Origin: JAGLOK01 sp963675575
GTDB taxonomy: Bacteria; Bacillota; Clostridia; Christensenellales; UMGS416
Reading direction: 5' to 3'
Assembly (NCBI GenBank): GCA_963675575.1
Contig: OY776378.1
Location: forward strand, 2,666,001-2,730,000
Length of the DNA stretch: 64,000 nt
The notes under the pieces were generated by a model. That model saw only the letters and a list, made by a program, of their open reading frames with translations, ran no database searches and was not told where the DNA came from. Both the position numbers and the translations under genes were made by a program. Positions within the stretch are counted from its first letter, which is position 1, and every line of letters starts with the position of its first letter. This document shows, in pieces, positions 34,881 to 43,716 of this stretch.

Positions 34881-35551
34881 TAAATCTGATCTTCCAATAT
34901 GTCCAAAAACTCGCGGCAGGCGGTAATACGTTTTCTTGCCATTGTACGCGAAATATCAAAGTAGAACCAATCCGCTCTGAAAAGAGCACTTCTTTTTTCA
35001 AAAAGTATGGGCGCAAAATCTTTTATACTTAAGCTGCCGGATTTAAATTTCGGGTTTTCGGAAAGCTCGGACAAAAAATCTTCCGCCAGATGACACATAA
35101 CATAGCTTATAAGATTCATCGGGCCTAGCCTTGAAAGCCTGTCTGCATCCCACAATATCTGCGCTTCCAAAAAGTCTTTGGGTATATCCATAGAACGGCG
35201 AGTATGCATCTCCACAGCCTTTGCAACGTTTTCCACTTTATGCGGGGGAAACCCAAGAGTCTCAAGGTGCTCTCGCGTCCATCTGCCGGCTTTGTCCGCA
35301 TGCTGCGCGCCGTCAAACTGAGGCTGAAATCTATCATGTATCCAAACTGCGGCCATTACAACTTCTTCATCGCCGCGTTCGCAGTTTAATATTTGTATTG
35401 CATCTCTTTCAACCTGCCTTATATGCTCAAGCCTAAAATTGAAAAATGGTGAACCCAATTCATTTGGGGAGGGCCAATAAGCCCTAGCGGCCTCGGTAGT
35501 GCTGCGAATAATATGGCCTTTCAGTTCTAACAGCCACTGCTGTGAACGCAT
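34877..35551 (-). CDS. HD-domain phosphohydrolase-like protein
   Basis: The 224-residue soluble protein has an HD superfamily arrangement: His in FRLEHIRQVERDA near 42, the metal pair in AVWIHDR near 69-73, His in VEMHTRRSMD near 113 and Asp in ILWDADRLSRLG near 133. Such proteins hydrolyse nucleotides or phosphoesters with a bound metal; the substrate is unknown. The start has AGGGGGACAA before ATG, and a promoter lies upstream at 35589-35618. It is convergent with the Mrp operon and not part of it. Confidence 0.82.
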   Translation of the reverse strand: MRSQQWLLELKGHIIRSTTEAARAYWPSPNELGSPFFNFRLEHIRQVERDAIQILNCERGDEEVVMAAVWIHDRFQPQFDGAQHADKAGRWTREHLETLGFPPHKVENVAKAVEMHTRRSMDIPKDFLEAQILWDADRLSRLGPMNLISYVMCHLAEDFLSELSENPKFKSGSLSIKDFAPILFEKRSALFRADWFYFDISRTMARKRITACREFLDILEDQIY

Positions 35552-35588
35552 TTGTCCCCCTTAAACAACTATATATAGACAACAATTA

Positions 35589-35618
35589 ATTATAACACAC
35601 AAAATGTGCTCTAAACAA
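35589..35618 (-). promoter_or_regulatory. Promoter of the HD-domain gene
   Basis: TTGTTT (35613-35618) and TATAAT (35589-35594) with an 18-bp spacer on the minus strand, about 38 bp before the start codon. Confidence 0.55.
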
Positions 35619-35672
35619 GACATTCGGAAGGTATTTATCTAAAAATATGGAAATATATTATTTAGGGTTCTG

Positions 35673-36638
35673 TTATCCCTTTATCATCTCAACAATCACA
35701 GGCAAAACAGCGATAATTACCATTAAAAATCCGCCTATAATATAAGGAACATAGGATATAAGACTTGCTTTTTTTTGTCTTTCTACATAAGGTTCGCGTT
35801 TTTTTGAAACCTTCATTAGTCCCCAAAAAAGCAAAGCACACACTCCAAAGCAAAAGACCGCCGCCACAAACAGAATCGTAATACTAAAAATCATGTTTGC
35901 GGACTCGGCAAGAATGTCGGCGCTTCCTTGCAAAAGCTCATCATATCCCAAAAGTGAATATATATAGCTTATGGCGACTCCGATAAAATTATTAACCGAA
36001 TGATATATTATAGTAGCCCACAGAGATCCTGTATAATAATATATTACGCCTAAAATTATTCCTGCCGCAAACGTATAAGTCCATGAATAGACATCTCCGT
36101 GCATCAGCATGAAAAAAACAGAAGTAAGTATTATCGCTTTTGCGGGCTTGTGTTTTTCTTGAAAAGTACCCTGTATGATTCCCCGGAAAACAATTTCTTC
36201 GGAAAATCCTGGTATCAAAGACACCGCAATTGTTGCGACTATAAATATTACAACCCCGTCCATAACAGGAAGAGGCTGAGCCAAAATAGGAATTTTGAGT
36301 GCTTCCAGCGCAACCGACCATAAAATCTTTGTTAATCCCAAAATCGGGTATGCGAAAATTGCCAAAAAGACACAAAGCACCGCCTGCTCCTTGTTTATGC
36401 GATTTTTGAAAATGTTTTTAAACGAAACTTTTTTCGCCAAAAGGTATATTATTGACGGAATACCTACAGCCAAAAGCTCGGCAGCACCTACTAAATAAAA
36501 ATAGCTACTTGAATAAAAAGCGTCTAGCGGCAAGAAAAAAGCAAATACAAGATTTGTGGCAAGAAGCAGAGTAACAGAAATCAAAAAGACTACACCGCCA
36601 TCCAAAATACTCAATCTTCTTTTATTAATTTCATTCAC
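35673..36638 (-). CDS. CPBP-family intramembrane metalloprotease
   Basis: The 321-residue protein has about eight membrane helices and the three CPBP (CAAX protease/bacteriocin-processing) motifs: EEIVFRG near residue 145, FMLMHG near 174 and HSVNN near 214. The Glu-Glu and His residues bind the catalytic metal in characterised members. Targets in bacteria range from peptide pheromones and bacteriocins to unknown membrane proteins; none is suggested here. It starts 13 bases after the flippase gene and is probably cotranscribed with it. Confidence 0.88.
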   Translation of the reverse strand: MNEINKRRLSILDGGVVFLISVTLLLATNLVFAFFLPLDAFYSSSYFYLVGAAELLAVGIPSIIYLLAKKVSFKNIFKNRINKEQAVLCVFLAIFAYPILGLTKILWSVALEALKIPILAQPLPVMDGVVIFIVATIAVSLIPGFSEEIVFRGIIQGTFQEKHKPAKAIILTSVFFMLMHGDVYSWTYTFAAGIILGVIYYYTGSLWATIIYHSVNNFIGVAISYIYSLLGYDELLQGSADILAESANMIFSITILFVAAVFCFGVCALLFWGLMKVSKKREPYVERQKKASLISYVPYIIGGFLMVIIAVLPVIVEMIKG

Positions 36639-36651
36639 GATTTATTCCATC

Positions 36652-37932
36652 CTATATTTTATAGCTGATTTTATTTTTTACACTGTTAAATAAAATTACA
36701 GAAAATACTATGTATGAAACCGCCGTGCCAATAGCTGCACCATACATTCCCCAAAAAGGTATCAGCGCAAGATTCAAAACAATATTGGTCAAGAGTGTCG
36801 CTATATTTAACCGAGCTTCATTCGACGGAAATCCGCTTTGGTTTAGCGTATTCCCGAAAACTATATACTTTGACGTGAAAACTATTGCCGCCATAACAAA
36901 AATTAATGGTACAAGCGCAGACAGGCTTTCCGCCTCGCCCAATATGTAACAAATGGCGATAAATCCTCCGACAATCAAAACCGCGCTTACAGGGACCAGA
37001 TACCTTATATATTTCATAAGTCCTTTTTTGAGCTCGTCTAATGCGGTTAGATCTTTCTTAGACACATACCTTGCAACTAGTGGGTTAATATTTCGCCTCA
37101 CTACCACAAGAAGCTGATAGAAGCCTTCAGCGAATCTTAGAGCAAAAGAATATACTCCAACAACTGCGTCACTTACAAACCAGCCGAGTATCATTACATC
37201 CATTCTGGCGTTCAGCTCAAGCACAAGGTTTCCCGGCATTATTTTTATTCCATACCGCATATGCTCTTTCACCCAGTCTTTATCAAGACTAAGCTTTATA
37301 TGCTGAGATTTATATGTATATAACGCCAAGGTAACGAAAAGCAAAAACTCTGACGCCAAAAAGCATAAAGCCAATGTTTCACCCGGCATCTTTAGCAATA
37401 CAAATACTACTATCGAAGCAATAATAAATATATTTCTCAATGATTGAAATACAGCATATTCTTTCATTCTCGATAGTCCGTTCAGATAATTGAGAACGAC
37501 TTTATTTATTGAAAAGAAAAACAGAGCGGGCACTACATAAAACAAATAGGACACAAGCTTGTCCGTCGTAAGCTTTGATACAACAGCCAGTATGGCGTAT
37601 GATAGAAGCACTGTCACAACTCCTATAATCGCAGTGGCCACCAGCGAGCTTCCGAATATCTTGGCCACTTTTTTTTCATCGTCATGAAATTCGCTTACGT
37701 ATTTTAGCACAGAAAAGTGTATCCCGCATACTGCAAGCTGCGCCATTGCGGCATAGTAGGCTAACGCTTGATTAAAAAGCCCGAGTGTTGCTTTGCCGTA
37801 TGTGCCAAGTATTATAGCATTGTAAAGCAATCCGCTTACCGCCATAAATCCGACCGAGACCATATTCCATGATATTCCCCCGCCAAGATTGGAAGCGTAC
37901 ATTTTTTTAATCTTATTAAGTATTTTGTCCAT
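36652..37932 (-). CDS. Wzx-like polysaccharide flippase (MOP superfamily)
   Basis: The 426-residue protein has about 12 helices and resembles oligosaccharide flippases of the Wzx/RfbX type, which move lipid-linked glycan repeat units across the membrane. The N-terminal SWNMVSVGFMAVSGLLYNAII and the later LELNARMDVMILGWFVSDAVVGVYSFA are typical of the fold. No polymerase gene is adjacent. Together with the UDP-sugar enzymes and the glycosyltransferase cluster at 50-57 kb it supports surface polysaccharide synthesis. Its promoter is at 38003-38032. Confidence 0.87.
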   Translation of the reverse strand: MDKILNKIKKMYASNLGGGISWNMVSVGFMAVSGLLYNAIILGTYGKATLGLFNQALAYYAAMAQLAVCGIHFSVLKYVSEFHDDEKKVAKIFGSSLVATAIIGVVTVLLSYAILAVVSKLTTDKLVSYLFYVVPALFFFSINKVVLNYLNGLSRMKEYAVFQSLRNIFIIASIVVFVLLKMPGETLALCFLASEFLLFVTLALYTYKSQHIKLSLDKDWVKEHMRYGIKIMPGNLVLELNARMDVMILGWFVSDAVVGVYSFALRFAEGFYQLLVVVRRNINPLVARYVSKKDLTALDELKKGLMKYIRYLVPVSAVLIVGGFIAICYILGEAESLSALVPLIFVMAAIVFTSKYIVFGNTLNQSGFPSNEARLNIATLLTNIVLNLALIPFWGMYGAAIGTAVSYIVFSVILFNSVKNKISYKI

Positions 37933-38002
37933 TGCATCCTTTTCGTTTCAAAGAATATGATTGATAAATTGAAATATTTCCCCTTTTTTAAAGCATGAGT
38001 AA

Positions 38003-38032
38003 ATTATAAGTGTGCAAGGTATTTTAAGTCAA
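38003..38032 (-). promoter_or_regulatory. Promoter of the flippase-CPBP pair
   Basis: TTGACT (38027-38032) and TATAAT (38003-38008) with an 18-bp spacer on the minus strand, about 70 bp before the flippase start. Confidence 0.65.
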
Positions 38033-38055
38033 GCAAAGTAAGTCGAAAAAACCTT

Positions 38056-38358
38056 TCAGGTTAATATAATTAATGATATTTTACATGCAGAAGGACAAAA
38101 TTTTATAAAGAGCTTTTTAATAATTTTAATATTGGCCTTTGCATAGCTTAAAGGCTGCATGAACGTCGATAGTATTTCCGATTCCGCAAGCACTTTGGTC
38201 TCAGTCGTCTTGCCTGCTTTGTCTGCGCTATTAGCACCACCGCCCACACCGCAACCCATTCTAAACCTGAAATGTGTGGTGACTCTCCATAATAATGCAT
38301 TAATTAATTTGCTTATCCTCCCATAAATTGTTATAATTGAGACAGAGATTAAGCTCAT
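38056..38358 (-). pseudogene. Possible lipoprotein gene remnant
   Basis: The 551-bp gap between the flippase and the signalling gene has a short minus-strand frame containing MGCGVGGGANSADKAGKTTE. This looks like the start of a mature lipoprotein (Cys followed by Gly/Ser-rich linker), but there is no proper signal peptide before it and the sequence after it degenerates. It could be a remnant of a solute-binding lipoprotein. Apart from this and two promoters I see nothing in the gap. Confidence 0.2.
38309..38337 (+). promoter_or_regulatory. Promoter of the PAS/EAL signalling gene
   Basis: TTGCTT (38309-38314) and TATAAT (38332-38337) with 17-bp spacing. The leader would be about 140 nt; it contains no riboswitch I recognise. 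The start codon at 38484 has AAAGAGG. Confidence 0.6.
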
Positions 38359-38483
38359 CCGTGGATACGAATATAATTAAGTTTTCGATGTCTTCTAGGT
38401 TTACCCCATTTTTATGAGGTTCATTTTCTAATAATTTCACTTCAGCATTCTTGTCAAATAGCCTAAGTGCTTAAAGAGGCAAT

Positions 38484-40238
38484 ATGAAGTATATTATAAA
38501 AAATAAGTACAAGCTTAAAATAATATTAAAAAGATTGATTATCTATGCATTACCTATATTATTTATGTTTAATTTTATTAATCTAATTAGATATAACAGC
38601 CAGTATAGTACTTTAAAATCCGAATATGAAGCAAGGCAGCACGAAGTAATCAGCATAGTAAGCTATGTTTTAAGTACAATTTTTATCGAAACCTATAATG
38701 ATTTGCTTGTAATAAAAAATGCCAATGAGTTTTCCGATTATATGCAAAATCCTTCGAATCAAACCCTAGCCGAAGTAGAACAGATGTTTTTTAGGATATC
38801 TAGCAGCAAACCAAATTATAATCAAATAAGATACTTGAACAAAGAAGGGCTTGAAATTGTAAGGCTTAATAACTACAACAATATTGTGCAAATTGTTCCC
38901 AGAGATGAATTGCAGGATAAATCCAAAAGGTACTACTATAAGGGGGCGATAGACTTACCCAGTGATACATTATATATATCCTATTTAGACTTAAATATTG
39001 AAAACCCCGAAACTATATTACCGAATGAACCCTTAATACGATTCGCTATGTCAATTTATAAGGACGGAAAAAACAATGGTATGATTATTTTAAATTATGA
39101 TGGATACAAAATACTTTCTATTCTAAACAAATATATAGATATCAAAGATGAGCTCATTAATGTGGGAGTATTTGATTCAAATAGCTATTGGCAATTTGAA
39201 AAAGGAAATTCACTTGGTAGTAATATTTTAATTAAATCTAACGTTAATGAAATAATCCCACAGGAAATTCTGGACAATAGTCTGTCTAAAAAAGGCGACA
39301 TATATATTTTCGATAAAACAGAGTATCAACTTCAATATATCGAAGAACTTAATGATATTAAAGTCCATTTTGAGAGCAAAGACAACATAGGCGTATTCAG
39401 CACCTTTAATCTTGAGGATATGGTTTCAAAAAGTGATTATATCATTCTCAAATACCCTTTTATTCCATACGCAGCAAGTTTGTTTATTATAGCTGTCACA
39501 TTGATTATAGTCCTACTGAGCTATCATAGTAAAACCGATATGCTTATGCTGAGTGCATCTAAATATATTTCCGAATATACTCATGATGCCATTATTATTA
39601 CGGATAATCAAAAAAAAGTCATTTACTGCAATAATGTCTTGAAAGATACTTTCGGGTATTGCCTGGAAATGCTGCAAGACAAATACGTAAGTGAATTATT
39701 AAAAGGTAGCGCTAAAATAGATTTATATTCAAAAAGCGATGATGAGTTTTCTTGGGCGGGTAATATATGGGACGTTACAATAAATGGCGCATATATTTTA
39801 AAATTTCTTAAAATTAAGCTTATTCAAGAGAGAAAAAATGACTTGGCATATTATATCGGTATTTATTCGGAACCAAAAGTGAACCAGAAAGTATTAGACA
39901 AAGCAATATGGGAAAAGCAATCAGTAGTAAATATCGAAAATGATTTAATATCTAGGTTGCCCCCAGTTTTTAATGAAGATTTTAAAGATAACAAAGAAAA
40001 CATTGTGATAATCATAAAAATACTTGACTTTATTGATATTAAATATCGAATCAATTCAAGTGAAGAAAACACCTTTGTTCTTGATATTACCAGCAAATTG
40101 AAAAGTATACTAAATGCAGAAAGCGTTGTATTGTCACCAGCTTCGGATTTATTTTTAATTAAGGAAGCACTGATTAAATCAAATAATACAAATCTCAAAA
40201 ATGGTATAATAGAAGAAAACAAATGGAGCAAATTATGA
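38484..40238 (+). pseudogene. N-terminal part of an IS-disrupted PAS/degenerate-GGDEF/EAL protein
   Basis: Residues 1-559 belong to a membrane-bound cyclic-di-GMP signalling protein: membrane helix at about 14-33, extracytoplasmic sensor region about 34-330, second helix about 333-352, a PAS-like domain about 365-465 and the first part of a GGDEF-type domain. The GGDEF signature is replaced by SPASDLFLI, so no cyclase activity is expected. From residue 560 on the frame runs into an IS5-family element and stops at 40238 after about 25 foreign codons. The remaining GGDEF end and EAL domain continue at 41364-42385. Confidence 0.88.
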
Positions 40239-41363
40239 AGCAACAAACAATCAGTGATTTAGAATATAGCGCAAGAAAAAGAAGAACTAAAAGAGAAGAT
40301 TTTTTAGATATAATGGAGGGAGTTATTCCGTGGGAAGAATGGATATCATATATAAAGCCCTACTACTATAAAGGTAAAAGAGGTAGACCGCCCAAAGGTA
40401 TCAAGAAGATGCTAAAAATGTATCTATTACAGAATTGGTTCAGCCTATCTGATGAAGGAGTCGAGGAAGCAATATATGATAGCTATGCAATGCGTAAATT
40501 TATGGGAATTGATTTTTTTGAAGAACAAGTACCCGACGCAACAACTTTACTTAAATTCAGACGAATAATAGAACAAAACAATGTAGGTGAAGTGCTATTT
40601 AATGCAATAAGCACAGGACTAGAGAAAAGTGGTCATATCATGCGAGGAGGGACTATAGTAGATGCAACAATAGTCGATGCACCTAGTTCCACAAAAAACC
40701 AAGAAAAAGCTAGAGATCCAGAGATGAAATCTGTTAAAAAAGGTAGTGACTGGCACTTTGGAATGAAAATACATATTGGTGTAGATGCAGGTAGTGGCTA
40801 TGTTCACTCGATTGAGGCAACACCTGCAAACCAACACGATATCACAGTAGCATCTAAACTAATCCGTGATGACGACAAAGTAGTATATGGCGATTCTGGA
40901 TATATTGGTATTCAAAAACGCGAAGAAATCTTACAAGACGAAGATAAATCGCATATTGATTACAGGATTAATCGTAGACCTAAAAATAGTGTAAAGAAGC
41001 AAAAAGGCGTAGGTAAGCAATGGGAGCGACACATAGAGCACCAAAAGTCAGCAGTACGTTGTAAAGTAGAGCATCCATTCCAGATTGTAAAAAGATACTT
41101 CGGATATAACAAGATAGTGTATCGTGGCATACAAAAAAATCTCAATAGGTTTTATATCTTATTCGGTTGTGCTAATTTGCTACTATGTGTACGTGCAGAT
41201 AGAGATCCTGGACTAGTCACAGGATAACCATGCCCTTTTGTGGGAAAACAGGGCACTATCACCTAATAGTCTATCAGTAATGGGGTGATATTGGGCTATA
41301 TATGGAACAATATGGCATATACTAAAGTTGATGATTAAATATATGGCTTTAATCAGTCCTTCC
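40163..41363 (+). mobile_element. IS5-family insertion sequence (1201 bp, TTAA target duplication)
   Basis: Ends are defined by imperfect inverted repeats GGAAGCACTGATTAAA (left) and, read inward, GGAAGGACTGATTAAA (right). TTAA is duplicated at 40159-40162 and 41364-41367, the target type usual for IS5-like elements. One transposase is encoded in the same direction as the interrupted gene. Confidence 0.93.
40235..41227 (+). CDS. IS5-family transposase
   Basis: The 330-residue DDE transposase is intact. It has the N-terminal DUF772 domain (RPPKGIKKMLKMYLLQNWFSLSDE) and the catalytic core with DATIVDAPSSTKN (first Asp), VYGDSGYIG (second Asp) and RCKVEHPFQIVKRYFGY (Glu). The ATG at 40235 is preceded by GGAG at suitable distance; an ATG at 40223 is also in frame. 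A TATAAT at 40205-40210 inside the element may drive it. Confidence 0.93.
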   Translation: MKQQTISDLEYSARKRRTKREDFLDIMEGVIPWEEWISYIKPYYYKGKRGRPPKGIKKMLKMYLLQNWFSLSDEGVEEAIYDSYAMRKFMGIDFFEEQVPDATTLLKFRRIIEQNNVGEVLFNAISTGLEKSGHIMRGGTIVDATIVDAPSSTKNQEKARDPEMKSVKKGSDWHFGMKIHIGVDAGSGYVHSIEATPANQHDITVASKLIRDDDKVVYGDSGYIGIQKREEILQDEDKSHIDYRINRRPKNSVKKQKGVGKQWERHIEHQKSAVRCKVEHPFQIVKRYFGYNKIVYRGIQKNLNRFYILFGCANLLLCVRADRDPGLVTG

Positions 41364-42385
41364 TTAAAACTCCGTTTTATGGTGTTGACCAAGAAATCAC
41401 CGATATAATGGAAGCCATTGATAATGTTTTTATGGGAATATATTTTTCTAATTACCCTACTTTTAAAGTTAACTATTTATCAGGTATTGCTATTTCGCGG
41501 ATTCATGGGAAAAATAGTGTTGAGCAATTAATAAATGCATTCATTGTACTTGAGTTTCTAATTAACGCACATAAATCCAAATATCTAATTTATAACGAGA
41601 AAATTTATGATGTCGTCAGTAAGGATAAAACAATCAGAAATGAACTTAAATACGCTTTCGAAAAAAATGAATTCAGTGTAGTATATCAGGTGCAAAAAAC
41701 CACCAATGGCCGTAATATAGGCGTCGAGGCGCTAGTGAGGTGGAAAAACAAGAAACTCGGCAATCTTTCTCCGGATTTTTTCATTCCCATAATGGAAGAA
41801 AGCGAATACATCAAGAAATTAGGTCTGCATGTTTTAAATACGGTAATTAAAGATTTTGAAACCATTAAAGATATAATTCCAGATGATTTTAAGATTTCGA
41901 TTAATTTGTCGAGCAATGAGTTTACCGACAAAACAATAGTTTCATCATTAATAGATGTTATCGCTTCTTCAAAATTAAGATTGGAAAATTTTTGTTTTGA
42001 AATTACCGAGACAACATTGGTAAACAATTTGGAGCACACGAATGAGATTATAAAGTATCTTCATGAGAAAAAAATAGTTGTTTCTATTGATGATTTCGGC
42101 ACAGGTTTTTCATCACTTGGATATCTGAAAACGCTTTATGCGGACAAGCTAAAGATTGACCGAACATTTATAAAGGACTATCCAGAAAAGGATGACGGTG
42201 CAATGATTAAAGCAATAATAAGCATGGCCAAACAGCTGAAAATCGGAGTAATTGCTGAAGGGATAGAAACCGAAGCGCAACTGGACCTTATAAAATCTCT
42301 TAAATGCAAAGAATATCAGGGATACTACGGTTCAAAACCGATTGAGTTTAAGGAATTCGTAGATCTTTTTATGAAATCTAAATAA
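41364..42385 (+). pseudogene. C-terminal part of the IS-disrupted protein: GGDEF end and EAL domain
   Basis: After the second TTAA the frame of the upstream half resumes: the GGDEF remainder, then a complete EAL phosphodiesterase domain that degrades cyclic di-GMP. Catalytic motifs are intact: EALVRW, SINLSSNEF, FEITETT, SIDDFGTGFSSLGYL, KIDRTF and AEGIETEAQ. Joined with the N-terminal half the protein would have 898 residues. An internal ATG at 41408 could start a separate 325-residue EAL protein, but it has no Shine-Dalgarno sequence. Whether this part is expressed is unknown. Confidence 0.88.
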
Positions 42386-42445
42386 AAATAAAATAATATA
42401 TTTACCAGAATAATCCACATATCTCATTTAATTTTTGTTTATTGG

Positions 42446-42526
42446 ACATTAGGCAATTTAAAAACAGCAATTCATAAGCATCTTTTTATCATATTAGTTT
42501 GTGAATTCTCGCTTTTTGCCTAATGT
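42446..42526. repeat. 81-bp imperfect inverted repeat upstream of smpB
   Basis: ACATTAGGCAA (42446-42456) is exactly complementary to 42516-42526, and inside it AATTCA (42469-42474) pairs with TGAATT (42502-42507). It could be a small structured RNA, a miniature element or a terminator for the EAL gene; there is no U-run. Confidence 0.4.
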
Positions 42527-42572
42527 GTAACAGATCATTTGACAATGTATAAAACACTTCATAAGAATATAC

Positions 42573-42600
42573 TTGTACAGTTATTTATGTGTGGTATAAT
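42573..42600 (+). promoter_or_regulatory. Promoter of smpB
   Basis: TTGTAC (42573-42578) and TATAAT (42595-42600) with 16-bp spacing, about 45 bp before the smpB ATG. Confidence 0.6.
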
Positions 42601-42645
42601 ATACTCCTTTAAAAAAAGATGCTATAATAGATTTAGGGAGTTTTA

Positions 42646-43113
42646 ATGGCAAAAGGCGAAAAAACGCTTTCACAAAACAGACGAGCGCGGCATGAATATT
42701 TTATTGAGGAGACTTTTGAGGCAGGAATCGAACTCAAAGGAACCGAAGTAAAGTCCATGCGGCTTGGTCGTACCACTTTTAAAGACAGTTACGTGTCAAT
42801 AAAAAACGGCGAAGCGTATATCGTGTCCATGCATGTGGCTCCTTATGAGCAGGGAAATATCTTCAATGTTGAAGCCGAGCGTGAAAGACGCCTGCTTTTG
42901 CACAAAAAGCAAATTCGTTATCTCGAAGCTCAGGTAAAACAACAGGGAGTAGCTCTGGTTCCACTGAGGCTGTATCTTAAAAACGGCCGTGTAAAACTGG
43001 AATTTGCCATAGCTCAGGGTAAAAAATTCTACGACAAACGGGCAACCAAAGCAAAGCAAACCGCCCAGCGTCAGATAGACCGCGCATTCGCGGATAGGAA
43101 CAAACAATCCTGA
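42646..43113 (+). CDS. smpB: tmRNA-binding protein SmpB
   Basis: The 155-residue protein delivers tmRNA to stalled ribosomes for trans-translation. Conserved segments are the N-terminal NRRARHEYFIEETFEAGIEL, GTEVKSMRLGR, NGEAYIVSMHVAPYEQGN and the basic C-terminal tail beginning GKKFYDKRATKAKQTAQRQ. The start follows AGGGAG. Its RNA partner ssrA lies 127 bp downstream in the same direction. Confidence 0.97.
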   Translation: MAKGEKTLSQNRRARHEYFIEETFEAGIELKGTEVKSMRLGRTTFKDSYVSIKNGEAYIVSMHVAPYEQGNIFNVEAERERRLLLHKKQIRYLEAQVKQQGVALVPLRLYLKNGRVKLEFAIAQGKKFYDKRATKAKQTAQRQIDRAFADRNKQS

Positions 43114-43240
43114 TTAAGCCTATATTGTTTACCGGTGCAAAAAGTCAGGGCGAAATTTGTATAGAAAAGTAGGTTTGGGTTACACAATGACCGTGTTCTA
43201 TATAAATTTGGCACTGAACAATAGTGCTTATTAGCAATCT

Positions 43241-43600
43241 GGGGGCGTACCGGCTTTCGACGTAGCCGGGGGACCTTTGTAAGCGGGCCGTGGTACTCCT
43301 GTTCCCACGTTAATCCACGGGTAAAAAATTAGCTAACAACAATAAATTAGCTTTAGCTGCTGCTTAACGCAGTCAGCCGTCCATCTTTTGTGAGGCTCGC
43401 ATAACTTAAGAGGGCGTCAAACTATGTGAGGAACTTAGGTTAAGCATGCTTCGGGCTTTTCCTAAGACTTAACGGAGCTGCAGGTTAAAGGTTTTGTGAT
43501 TTTGTCTCTTTAACCTAAAGATTTTACAACTTCACTGCGCCCGGAGAAAGCTTTGGAGTACCGGTTGCGGACAGGGGTTCGACTCCCCTCGCCTCCACCA
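43241..43600 (+). ncRNA. ssrA: Transfer-messenger RNA
   Basis: The 360-nt single-piece tmRNA starts GGGGGCGUACCGG and ends with encoded CCA. Its first seven bases pair with the acceptor strand CGCCTCC. The T arm GGGGTTCGACTCCCC is canonical. The tag reading frame begins GCT AAC AAC AAT and can be read as ANNNKLALAAA before TAA. The RNA rescues ribosomes with SmpB and marks nascent chains for proteolysis. An IS1182-family element begins at the next base, so the natural trailer has been replaced. Confidence 0.97.
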
Positions 43601-43630
43601 CACATCGTCTGATAACTCAGACGTAAAATT

Positions 43631-43679
43631 TAAAAACAGCCTGTTTTCAGACAAACTTTCTGATTGTTGGCTGTTTTTA
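43631..43679. terminator. Bidirectional terminator hairpin inside IS1182 copy 1
   Basis: TAAAAACAGCC (43631-43641) pairs with 43669-43679, an 11-bp stem with T-runs on both strands. It ends the transposase transcript on the minus strand. On the plus strand it is the first terminator met by transcripts leaving ssrA. The same hairpin recurs at 59158-59206 in copy 2. Confidence 0.75.
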
Positions 43680-43716
43680 CTCTATTGCTATATATTTAAA
43701 AGAAGAATCAAGAGTT

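Noticed and set aside
38360..38483. A cyclic-di-GMP riboswitch in the leader of the PAS/EAL gene
   Set aside because: Neither the GEMM-I nor the GEMM-II conserved core is present.
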